From an uncultured Actinomycetes bacterium (lineage in GTDB: Bacteria > Actinomycetota > Thermoleophilia > Gaiellales > F1-60-MAGs149): DNA of 24,081 nucleotides. Of the stretch, positions 1-7,239 are shown in pieces. Under the pieces are notes generated by a model. It made no database searches. It was not told the DNA's origin and saw only the letters and a list, made by a program, of their open reading frames with translations. Every line of letters begins with the position of its first letter. Positions within the stretch are counted from its first letter, which is position 1. The translations under genes were made by a program, and so were the position numbers. Where the stretch lies: the NCBI GenBank assembly GCA_903873565.1, contig CAIQOY010000161.1, positions 1 through 24,081 on the forward strand. The letters run 5' to 3'.

Positions 1-231
1 CCGATCTGCCGGGTCGGCCGCGTCATCCGCCGCCGCGACGGCCGCCGCCTCGGCGACGGGCTCGACCGCGCCCGGCGCCGACGGCTCCTTCGGCCAGGCG
101 ATCGCGACGCCGGCGATCGTCAGCGCGGCGCCGAGGACCGCGAGCAGCACGATCCGGCGCCGCCGGATCGCGGCGTCGCGGCGGTGCTTGCGGTAGCGGG
201 CGCTGGGCCTCGAGGAGCGGGTGGTCGCCAT
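1..231 (-). CDS. Single-pass membrane protein, N-terminal part only (cut by window edge)
   Basis: The frame is open from the ATG at 229-231 to the left edge (77 codons) with no stop, so the gene continues outside. The protein starts with a basic segment rich in Arg, Lys and His (about residues 7-27), then one hydrophobic helix (about 28-46, reading IVLLAVLGAALTIAGVAIAW), then a Pro/Ala/Glu-rich stretch. This is the layout of a type II membrane-anchored or secreted protein with a disordered linker. It follows eno on the same strand after 99 bp. In many actinobacteria that place is held by the FtsB/DivIC-like septum protein, but no coiled coil follows the helix here, so I do not assign that function. 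A TACTGT hexamer at 269-274 could be its -10 box. No Shine-Dalgarno is seen. The domain that would identify it is missing. Confidence 0.6.
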   Translation of the reverse strand, partial: MATTRSSRPSARYRKHRRDAAIRRRRIVLLAVLGAALTIAGVAIAWPKEPSAPGAVEPVAEAAAVAAADDAADPADR

Positions 232-308
232 GGCGGCTGCGGGAAAGCCGCACGGGGCCTCCCGACCCACAGTACGACCGAATCACGCCGGTTTCCTGCC
301 CTCCGGGG

Positions 309-326
309 CGCGGGGTCACCCCCGCG
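309..326 (-). terminator. Possible GC hairpin just after eno
   Basis: Seven-base perfect stem (309-315 with 320-326) with a 4-nt loop, starting five bases past the eno stop codon. There is no U tract, so it is a weak terminator call. It may only lower read-through into the next membrane-protein gene. Confidence 0.3.
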
Positions 327-330
327 GGGC

Positions 331-1617
331 CTAGGAGGCGTGCGCGAACGCGCTGCGGCCCGGGTAGACCGCCCGGCCGCCGAGCTGCTCCTCGATCCGC
401 AGCAGGCGGTTGTACTTGGCGACGCGGTCGGAGCGCGACGGGGCGCCCGTCTTGATCTGGCCGGTGCCCGCGGCGACCGCGAGGTCGGCGATGGTGACGT
501 CCTCGGTCTCGCCCGAGCGGTGCGACATCACCGAGCGCATCCCGGCCGAGCGCGCGACCTCGATCGCGTCGAGGGTCTCCGACAGCGTGCCGATCTGGTT
601 GACCTTGACCAGCAGCGCGTTGCCCGCGCCGCGCTCGATGCCCATCCGCAGGCGCTCCGGGTTGGTCACGAAGAGGTCGTCGCCGACCAGCTGGACGCGG
701 TCGCCGAGGGTCCGGGTCAGGAGGGCCCAGCCGTCCCAGTCGTCCTCGCTGCAGCCGTCCTCGATCGAGACGATCGGGTAGCGGTCGACGAGGTCGGCCC
801 AGAAGCCGACCATGCCCTCGCTGTCGAGGTCGCGGCCGTCGCCGGGCAGCCGGTAGAGGCCGGCGGCCTCGTCGTAGAGCTCGGTCATCGCCGGGTCGAG
901 GGCGATCGCGATGTCGTCGCCCGGCGCGTAGCCGGCGCGCTCGATCGCGCCCATGATCAGGCGCAGGGCCTCCTCGTTCGACGGCAGGTCGGGGGCGACC
1001 CCGCCCTCATCGCCGACGGCGGTGGAGAGGCCGCGGGCCTTGACGTCGGCGCGCAGCGCGTGGAACGTCTCGACGCCCATCTGCAGGCCCTCCGCGAACG
1101 TCCGCGCCCCGACCGGCATGATCATGAACTCCTGCAGGTCGAGCGCGTTGTCGGCGTGGGCGCCGCCGTTGATCACGTTCATCATCGGCACCGGCAGGAT
1201 GTGCGCGTCGGAGCCGCCGACCTGCACGTAGAGCGGCACGCCGTTGGCCGCCGCGGCGGCGTGGGCCGTGGCCAGCGAGGCGCCGAGGATGGCGTTCGCG
1301 CCGAGCCGGCCCTTGTTCGGGGTGCCGTCGAGGTCGAGCAGGGCGCCGTCGATCGCGCGCTGGTCGCCCGCCTCCATGCCCACGAGCCGCCCGGCGATCT
1401 CGCCGTTGACGTGCCCGACGGCCTTCGTCACGCCCTTGCCCATCCAGGCGTCGCCGCCGTCGCGCAGCTCGACCGCCTCCCACTGGCCCGTCGAGGCGCC
1501 CGACGGCACGGCGGCGGTGCCGCGCGCGCCGCCCTCGAGCACGACGTCGACCTCGACGGTCGGGTTGCCGCGCGAGTCGAGGATCTGGCGGCCGTGGACG
1601 GACGTGATGGCGCTCAT
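331..1617 (-). CDS. eno: Enolase (phosphopyruvate hydratase)
   Basis: Cytosolic glycolytic enzyme interconverting 2-phosphoglycerate and phosphoenolpyruvate with Mg2+. The 428-residue product has the full family length and begins with the typical MSAITSVHGRQILDSRGNPT. Clear family motifs follow in order: the substrate loop SGASTG, NVINGGAHADN, the metal-binding Asp in IALDPAMTELYD, the metal Glu in SIEDGCSEDDW, the metal Asp in GDDLFVTN, the catalytic Lys region LLVKVNQIGTLSET, the signature SHRSGETED, and IKTGAPSRSDRVAKYN near the end. The segment after the first metal Asp (PAMTELYD) departs from the common VAASEFYD form but keeps the acidic residue. The ATG overlaps the mazG stop by four bases (ATGA), so it is translationally coupled as the last clearly known gene of the mfd operon. 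Upstream in-frame starts would lie inside mazG and are rejected. Confidence 0.98.
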   Translation of the reverse strand: MSAITSVHGRQILDSRGNPTVEVDVVLEGGARGTAAVPSGASTGQWEAVELRDGGDAWMGKGVTKAVGHVNGEIAGRLVGMEAGDQRAIDGALLDLDGTPNKGRLGANAILGASLATAHAAAAANGVPLYVQVGGSDAHILPVPMMNVINGGAHADNALDLQEFMIMPVGARTFAEGLQMGVETFHALRADVKARGLSTAVGDEGGVAPDLPSNEEALRLIMGAIERAGYAPGDDIAIALDPAMTELYDEAAGLYRLPGDGRDLDSEGMVGFWADLVDRYPIVSIEDGCSEDDWDGWALLTRTLGDRVQLVGDDLFVTNPERLRMGIERGAGNALLVKVNQIGTLSETLDAIEVARSAGMRSVMSHRSGETEDVTIADLAVAAGTGQIKTGAPSRSDRVAKYNRLLRIEEQLGGRAVYPGRSAFAHAS

Positions 1618-2687
1618 CGTGCTCCTTCGTCGGGGGCCCGCCCGGCGAGGCGGTCCTTCGCGGCGCGATAGTACCGCTCCTGCTCGTCGAGGGAGAGCGC
1701 CGTCCAGTCGGCGCCGTCGGCCGCGGCGAGCCGCTCGGCCTCCTCGACCCGGGACCGGAAGCGCCCGGCGGCGCCACGCAGGGCCGTCTCCGGGTCGACG
1801 CGGGCGAGGCGCAGCAGGTTGACGGCGGCGAAGAGGACGTCGCCGGCCTCGTCGCGGACGGCCGGCGCGGGCTCCGGGCCGTCGACGGGGTGCTCGGCGA
1901 GGGCCCGCACGAGCTCGTCGAGTTCGGCGCGCACCGACTCCTCCGCCCCGCCCCACTCCGCCCAGTCGAAGCCGACCGCGGCGGCCCGCCGCTGGGTCTT
2001 GAGGGCGGCGAGGAGCGGCGGCAGCGTGGTCGGGATGTCGTGGAAGACCCCGGCCCGGCCCTCCTGCTCGCGCTTGATGCCCTCCCAGCTGCGCAGGACC
2101 GCGTCCGAGGTGGCGAGGTCGACGTCGCCGAAGACGTGCGGGTGGCGGCGCACCAGCTTGCCCGCGATGCCGTCGGCCACGTCGCCGAGGTCCCCTGCGC
2201 CCGCCTCGTGCGCCATCAGGGCGAGGATGAAGGACTGGAAGAGCAGGTCGCCGAGCTCGTCGACGAGCTTCGGCCCCGGCGGCCCCGCGAGCGCCGCATC
2301 GGCGACCTCGTAGGCCTCCTCGATCGTGTGCGGCACGATCGTGGCCGGGGTCTGCTCGCGGTCCCAGGGGCAGTCGGCGCGCAGCCGCACGGTGATCGCC
2401 CACAGCTCGGCCATGGACTGCGCGGCGGCGCGCGCGGCGAGCGCGTCGCGGTCCGGGAGGCTCCCGAGCGCCGCGTCGTCGCGGACCAGCAGCCAGGCGG
2501 TGCGGTCGTCGGCGGCGATCAGCGCCGCGTCGGGGTCGTGGCGGACGCCGCGCGCCGCGACGAGGTCCAGGAGCGCGCCGGCGACCCGCAGGTCGGCCGC
2601 GCCGGCCCGGACGAGCTCCTCGAGGGCGAGCGCCGGCGCCGCGTCGGGCGCGCCGGGGCCCAGCGCGACGACGCGCCGCGCCGTCAC
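1614..2687 (-). CDS. mazG: MazG nucleoside triphosphate pyrophosphohydrolase with methylase-like N-terminal remnant
   Basis: Hydrolyses nucleoside triphosphates, including damaged or non-canonical ones, to monophosphates and PPi. 357 residues from a GTG start. Residues about 92-357 are a tandem MazG protein like the E. coli enzyme: CPWDREQT at 106-113, the metal-binding EEAYE (123-127) and ELGD (144-147) of the first domain, then RRHPHVF, IPTTLPPLLAALKTQ, VGFDW, and a second metal site RDEAGDVLFAAVNL. Residues 1-70 begin RRVVALGPGAPD, resembling the opening of a tetrapyrrole-methylase domain as in YabN-type fusions, but the segment is far too short for a methylase. The gene lies 1 bp after the stop of the PpiC lipoprotein and overlaps eno by 4 bp, so the three are co-transcribed. 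Start choice: the GTG at 2685-2687 follows the preceding stop directly. Confidence 0.93.
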   Translation of the reverse strand: MTARRVVALGPGAPDAAPALALEELVRAGAADLRVAGALLDLVAARGVRHDPDAALIAADDRTAWLLVRDDAALGSLPDRDALAARAAAQSMAELWAITVRLRADCPWDREQTPATIVPHTIEEAYEVADAALAGPPGPKLVDELGDLLFQSFILALMAHEAGAGDLGDVADGIAGKLVRRHPHVFGDVDLATSDAVLRSWEGIKREQEGRAGVFHDIPTTLPPLLAALKTQRRAAAVGFDWAEWGGAEESVRAELDELVRALAEHPVDGPEPAPAVRDEAGDVLFAAVNLLRLARVDPETALRGAAGRFRSRVEEAERLAAADGADWTALSLDEQERYYRAAKDRLAGRAPDEGAR

Positions 2688-2688
2688 G

Positions 2689-3786
2689 CTACCCCGTGGT
2701 CTCGGCCGTGGTCGTCTCGGTGGTCTGCACGGGCGGCAGGTCGTAGCCCGCGGCGAAGGCGGTCTTCGCGGCGAAGTCCTTCTGCACGCCCTCGAACCAC
2801 TTCGTGGCGACCTCGTTCTTCTTGGTCTGCGTCAGCTCGTCGATGATCTGCTGCTTGACCTCGTCGAACGGCTGGGTCGTGGCCTCGGTGATCGGGCCGA
2901 GCGCCTTGATGATGTGGCAGCCGAACTGCGACTTGACCGGCGGATCGGTGATGTCGCCCTCCGCGGCGAGCCCGAAGGCGCCCTCGCGGAAGTCGGCGTC
3001 CCAGTTCTCGTCGTCGGTGATGTCGTACTCGCCGCCGGTGTCCTTCGAGCCGGGATCGGCCGAGTACTTCTTGACCAGCTTCTTCCAGTCGCCCGGGTTC
3101 GCCTTGACCTCCTTGAGGATCTCCTCGGCGCGGACGCAGTCGGCGTCCGTCGACTCGCCCTTGGGCTTCACGTCGACGAGGAGGTGCGCGACCTTGCGCG
3201 AGCGGGCGGTCGTGTAGCGCTCGTCCTTGTCGGTCTCGTACTGCTTCTTGGCCTCGTCCTCGGTGACCGTGACGTCCTTCGTGATCTCGTCGTAGAGGGC
3301 CTGCGCCTGCTGGCGCAGCGCGAACTGCTCCTCGAGCGCCGCGACCGTGAGCCCCTGGTCCTTGAGGTAGGTCTCGAACTTCTTGTCCTTGCCCTCGCAG
3401 CACTGCAGCTTGAAAGCCTCGATGTCGTCCTGCACGCGCTTGTCGTCGACCTTGATGCCGCGCGCGTCGGCCTCCTGGCTGATCTCCGCGTTCTGGACGA
3501 GGCTCTGCAGCACCTGCTGCTTGAGCGTCTTCTCCTCCTCGGAGCCCTCCTCCGGGGCGGTCTGGCCGCTGGCCTCGCCCTGCTTGACCGCGGAGGCGTA
3601 GAGCTGGTCGAACTGCTCCTGCGTGATCGTCTCGGTGCCCACGACGGCGACGGCGCCGGCCGGGACGGTCGGCTTCTCGACCGCGGTCGTGCCGCCCTCA
3701 TCGGACCCGCCGTCGGAGCCGCCGCAGGCCGCGACCGCGAAGGCGGCGAGGAGGGCGAGCAGGGCGAGCGGGGTCAGGCGGCGCAT
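2689..3786 (-). CDS. SurA/PrsA-like lipoprotein with PpiC (parvulin) peptidyl-prolyl isomerase domain
   Basis: Predicted lipid-anchored extracytoplasmic folding factor of 365 residues. The N-terminus is a lipoprotein signal (MRRL, hydrophobic stretch, lipobox VAAC with Cys21) followed by a Gly/Ser/Asp linker. Residues about 45-190 form a SurA_N-like helical chaperone region rich in Lys, Glu and Gln. Residues about 197-300 are the parvulin domain: KVAHLLV with His201, DPGSKDTGGEYD, FREGAFGL, and FGCHIIKAL with His291. The C-terminal tail is Thr/Glu-rich. Besides the lipid Cys it carries Cys129-Cys130, Cys217 and Cys290; the last replaces the common Tyr of FGYHII, so a disulfide is possible outside the cell. 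It sits 62 bp after mfd and 1 bp before mazG. The ATG at 3784-3786 is the only start giving a signal peptide. Substrates are unknown. Confidence 0.88.
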   Translation of the reverse strand: MRRLTPLALLALLAAFAVAACGGSDGGSDEGGTTAVEKPTVPAGAVAVVGTETITQEQFDQLYASAVKQGEASGQTAPEEGSEEEKTLKQQVLQSLVQNAEISQEADARGIKVDDKRVQDDIEAFKLQCCEGKDKKFETYLKDQGLTVAALEEQFALRQQAQALYDEITKDVTVTEDEAKKQYETDKDERYTTARSRKVAHLLVDVKPKGESTDADCVRAEEILKEVKANPGDWKKLVKKYSADPGSKDTGGEYDITDDENWDADFREGAFGLAAEGDITDPPVKSQFGCHIIKALGPITEATTQPFDEVKQQIIDELTQTKKNEVATKWFEGVQKDFAAKTAFAAGYDLPPVQTTETTTAETTG

Positions 3787-3848
3787 GCGGATGGGTGCTC
3801 CAGAGGGGTGGTGGTGAGTGCGTGGCGGGCGGCTGCGACCGGTGGGGA

Positions 3849-6800
3849 TCAGGGCCCGGAGGGCGCCGCCGAGCGCAGGCCGATCATAGCATCGGCCAAT
3901 TCGCGGGCCGTCTCGAGCGGTGACGCGGATTCCCGCACGGGCAGGCCGATCTCGTCCTTCGCGGCGTTCGCGCGCAGGTCCGCGTGGCGCTCGCGCAGCG
4001 CCCGCACCTCGTCGCGGGAGACGCGCAGGCCGGTGATCCGCGCGCCGTCTTTGCCGACCTGGATGGCGACCCCGCCGAGCGGCAGCGCGGCGAGCCGCAG
4101 CTCCTGGATCGCGATCAGGTTGGCGACGGCCTCGGGCAGCGGCCCGAAGCGGTCGGCGAGCTCGAGCTCGAGGTCGCGCAGCTGGCCCTCGTCCTGGGCC
4201 AGCGCGATGCGGCGGTGGACGTCCATCTTGACCGCCTCCAGCCCGACGTAGTCGGCGGGCACGTAGGCGTCGAGCGCGACGTCGAGGCGCGGCCCCTGCG
4301 CCACCGCCTCGGGCGCCACGCCCTGCAGCTCGGAGACGGCCTCGGCGAGCAGGTCGCAGTAGAGCTCGAAGCCGACGGCGGCCACGTGCCCGGACTGCTC
4401 GTCGCCGAGCAGGTTGCCGGCGCCGCGCAGCTCGAGGTCGCGCATGGCGACCCGGAAGCCCGAGCCGAGCTCCGTGTAGTCGGCCAGGGCGGCGAGGCGC
4501 GCCCGCGCCTCCTCCGAGAGCTCCGCGGCGTCGGGGTACAGCAGGTAGGCGTGCGCGGTCACGTCGGAGCGGCCGACGCGGCCGCGGATCTGGTACAGCT
4601 GGGACAGCCCGAGCAGGTCGGCGCGCTCGACGATCAGCGTGTTGGCGGACGGGATGTCGAGGCCCGCCTCGATGATGGTGGTGGCCACGAGCACGTCGTG
4701 GTCGCCGCGCAGGAACCCGGCCATCACGTCCTCGAGCTGGCGCTCCGTCATCTGGCCGTGGCCGACGCAGATGCGCAGCTCCGGGCACAGCTGGCGCAGC
4801 CGCTCGGCCGCCTCGTCGATCGTCTCGACGCGGTTGTGCAGGTAGAAGGCCTGGCCCCCGCGCTCGACCTCGCGGCGCAGGGCGCCCGCGACCTGCTCGT
4901 CGTCGTACTCGCCCACGTGCGTGTGGATCGGGCGGCGCCCCCGCGGCGGCGTCGCGATCACGGAGATGTCGCGCAGGCCGGCGAGCGACATGTGGAGGGT
5001 GCGCGGGATCGGCGTCGCCGACAGCGCGAGCACGTCGACCTCGGTCCGCATCTGGCGCAGGAGCTCCTTCTGGGCCACGCCGAAGCGCTGCTCCTCGTCG
5101 ACGATGACGAGGCCGAGGTCGGCCGGGACGACGTCGCGGCTGAGCACGCGGTGCGTGCCGAGCAGGAGGTCGACCTCGCCCGCGCGGAAGGCGGCGACGG
5201 CCGCCTTGGCGTCCTTGGCGCTGCGCAGGCGCGAGATGACCTCGATCCGGATCGGCAGGTCCATCAGGCGGCTGCGGAACGTCGCGCCGTGCTGCTGGGC
5301 GAGGATCGTGGTCGGGGCCAGCATCAGCACCTGCTTGCCCGACTCGATCACGCGCACGGCGGCGCGCAGGGCGACCTCCGTCTTGCCGAAGCCGACGTCG
5401 CCGCAGATCAGCCGGTCCATCGGCCGGTCCTGGGAGAGGTCGTCCATCACCTCCTGGATCGCCCGCTCCTGGTCGTCGGTCTCGGCGTACGGGAAGCCGT
5501 CCTCGACCTGCCGCAGGAGCTCGCCCGGCTCGGCGTGCTCCACGCCCGGCACGGCCTGGCGCTGCGCGTAGAGGGCGAGCAGCTCGCCGGCCAGCTCGCG
5601 CACCGCGCTGCGGGCCCGCGCCTTCAGCTGCAGCCAGGACTTGCCGCCGAGCTTCGAGAGCGTCGGCTCGCGGCCGTCCGCGCCCACGTAGCGGGTCAGC
5701 TTGGAGATCTGCTCGTGCGGCAGGTAGACGCGGTCCTCCCCGCGGAAGGCGAGGTCGATGTAGTCGCGCGTGACGCCGCCCACCGTGCGGGTGTCGAAGC
5801 GCTCGAAGCGGCCGACCCCGTGGTCCTCGTGGACGACGATGTCGCCGGGACGGAGATCGCCGAACGAGGCGATGGCGCGGCCGCCGCGCGAGGGCGCGGA
5901 GCGGCGCGAGCGCAGGAGCGAGCCGCCCGGCACGACGGCGATCCGCCCGACCGGCGCGACCAGCCCGCGCCGCAGGGGCGCCACGGCCAGGTAGACGCCG
6001 GCCTCGTCGGGCAGCTCCTCCCCCGCCCCGAGCCAGCGGTGGTCGAGGCGCTTGAGCTGGTGCGCGGCACGTGCGGCGTCGCCCGGATGCCCGAACGTGA
6101 GCAGCACGCGCAGGTCGCGGGCGGCCAGCGCCGTGAGCGCGTTCTCGACCTCGGACAGGCCGCGCGCGGCCAGCGCCGGCGGGTGCCCCTCGAAGGCCAC
6201 GGGCTGGCCGGCCGGCAGCGTCTCCAGGCGGTGCGCCCCCTCGAGCGTCTCGGCGAGCTGCTCGTGCGTCAGGTACCCGCGGCGCGCCGCGCCGGCGATC
6301 TCCTCGATCCGCTCGCGGCCGGCGGCCAGCGCCCCGGGCGGGTCCCAGACCACGAGCGCCCCGGCGCCGATCAGCTCCGGGGCGAGCGCCACCAGCCCCT
6401 CGGGCAGGTGCGGGCCCTCGTCGCCGAGCCGCTCGGGCACGTCGCCCGCGTCGCCGTCGCGCGCCGGATGCGCGACCAGCGCGTCGAGCGGCCCGAGCGA
6501 GCGCTGCGTCAGGGTCGAGAAGGCGGAGACGCGCTCGACCTCGTCGCCGAACAGCTCGATGCGGACCGGCTCGCGGCCCGTGGTCGGGAACACGTCGACG
6601 ACGTCCCCGCGCACCCCGACCTGGCCGCGCTCGTCGACCTGGCCCTCCACGCGCTCGTAGCCCATCCGCACGAGGCGCCCGACGAGGGCATCGCGGTCGA
6701 TCGCGTCGCCGGCCGCGACGCGCAGGGTCTGGGGCCGCCCGGCGCGGCCGGGCAGGCGCTCGACGAGGGCGTCGGCCGACACGGCGACGATGCCGCCCTC

Positions 6801-7190
6801 GGCCAGGACGCCGAGGGCGTGCGCGCGCTCGCCGACGAGGTGCGGGGCGGGATCCAGCCCGGAGCCCCAGTCGACGCCGCGGTGCGGCAGGTAGGCGACG
6901 GGCACGGCCGGGGCGAAGGCGCGCACGGCGTCGGCCAGCTCGCGGGCCCGGTCGTCGTCGGCGACCACGACGGACAGCGCGGGGCGCTCCGCGCCGAGGC
7001 GCGCGTGGTGCAGCGCGGCGACCACGAGCGGCAGGACGGCCTCCGCGCAGCGCGCCGCCACGGGCGCCGTCGACCCGAGCCGGGGGGCGATCCGCTGGAC
7101 GTCGTCGCCCGCGGCGAAGGCCGCCGTGACCGCGTCGAGGCCCCCGATATCGGCGGGCGGCGGGCTCGTGGTATCGTCGTCCTCTTCCAT
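3849..7190 (-). CDS. mfd: Transcription-repair coupling factor Mfd
   Basis: ATP-dependent DNA translocase that removes RNA polymerase stalled at lesions and recruits UvrA. 1113 residues, near the usual length. An N-terminal UvrB-like module carries LPHRGVDWGSGLDPAPH and GDVVDVFPTTGREPVRIELFGDEVERV. The RNA-polymerase-interacting domain begins around residue 447 (GDIVVHEDHGVGRF). The helicase core has Walker A GDVGFGKTEVALRA near residue 597, APTTILAQQH, the DEEQ box IVDEEQRFGV near 697, LSATPIPRTLHMS, VATTIIEAGLDIP and QIRGRVGRS. The translocation motif region around 915 reads RDLELRGAGNLLG, followed by the C-terminal regulatory domain (SGHVAAVGFELYCDLL). I chose the ATG at 7188-7190; longer versions would run antisense into the dipeptidase. 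It heads the minus-strand operon and is divergent from the M20 gene, with 49 bp between starts. Confidence 0.97.
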   Translation of the reverse strand: MEEDDDTTSPPPADIGGLDAVTAAFAAGDDVQRIAPRLGSTAPVAARCAEAVLPLVVAALHHARLGAERPALSVVVADDDRARELADAVRAFAPAVPVAYLPHRGVDWGSGLDPAPHLVGERAHALGVLAEGGIVAVSADALVERLPGRAGRPQTLRVAAGDAIDRDALVGRLVRMGYERVEGQVDERGQVGVRGDVVDVFPTTGREPVRIELFGDEVERVSAFSTLTQRSLGPLDALVAHPARDGDAGDVPERLGDEGPHLPEGLVALAPELIGAGALVVWDPPGALAAGRERIEEIAGAARRGYLTHEQLAETLEGAHRLETLPAGQPVAFEGHPPALAARGLSEVENALTALAARDLRVLLTFGHPGDAARAAHQLKRLDHRWLGAGEELPDEAGVYLAVAPLRRGLVAPVGRIAVVPGGSLLRSRRSAPSRGGRAIASFGDLRPGDIVVHEDHGVGRFERFDTRTVGGVTRDYIDLAFRGEDRVYLPHEQISKLTRYVGADGREPTLSKLGGKSWLQLKARARSAVRELAGELLALYAQRQAVPGVEHAEPGELLRQVEDGFPYAETDDQERAIQEVMDDLSQDRPMDRLICGDVGFGKTEVALRAAVRVIESGKQVLMLAPTTILAQQHGATFRSRLMDLPIRIEVISRLRSAKDAKAAVAAFRAGEVDLLLGTHRVLSRDVVPADLGLVIVDEEQRFGVAQKELLRQMRTEVDVLALSATPIPRTLHMSLAGLRDISVIATPPRGRRPIHTHVGEYDDEQVAGALRREVERGGQAFYLHNRVETIDEAAERLRQLCPELRICVGHGQMTERQLEDVMAGFLRGDHDVLVATTIIEAGLDIPSANTLIVERADLLGLSQLYQIRGRVGRSDVTAHAYLLYPDAAELSEEARARLAALADYTELGSGFRVAMRDLELRGAGNLLGDEQSGHVAAVGFELYCDLLAEAVSELQGVAPEAVAQGPRLDVALDAYVPADYVGLEAVKMDVHRRIALAQDEGQLRDLELELADRFGPLPEAVANLIAIQELRLAALPLGGVAIQVGKDGARITGLRVSRDEVRALRERHADLRANAAKDEIGLPVRESASPLETARELADAMIGLRSAAPSGP
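7172..7177 (+). promoter_or_regulatory. Putative -10 box (TATCGT) for the M20 dipeptidase
   Basis: TATCGT matches TANNNT and would start transcription near 7184, giving a leader of about 56 nt that carries a good ribosome-binding site. It lies inside the first codons of mfd, so the 5' ends of the two divergent transcripts would overlap slightly. Confidence 0.3.
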
Positions 7191-7204
7191 CGACCGGCGC
7201 CCGA

Positions 7205-7210
7205 AGCCTA
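7205..7210 (-). promoter_or_regulatory. Putative -10 box (TAGGCT) of the mfd operon
   Basis: TAGGCT fits the actinobacterial TANNNT form and lies 14 nt before the mfd ATG, predicting a leader of only about 7 nt. The same hexamer followed by TCG precedes the HAD gene at 23780. No convincing -35 box is visible. Confidence 0.4.
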
Positions 7211-7228
7211 CGGCCTGCCGCCGGACCC

Positions 7229-7234
7229 GGGAGG
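7229..7234 (+). promoter_or_regulatory. Ribosome-binding site GGGAGG of the M20 dipeptidase
   Basis: GGGAGG lies 5 nt before the ATG at 7240 and fixes that start over in-frame codons further upstream that would overlap mfd. Confidence 0.7.
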
Positions 7235-7239
7235 CACGC

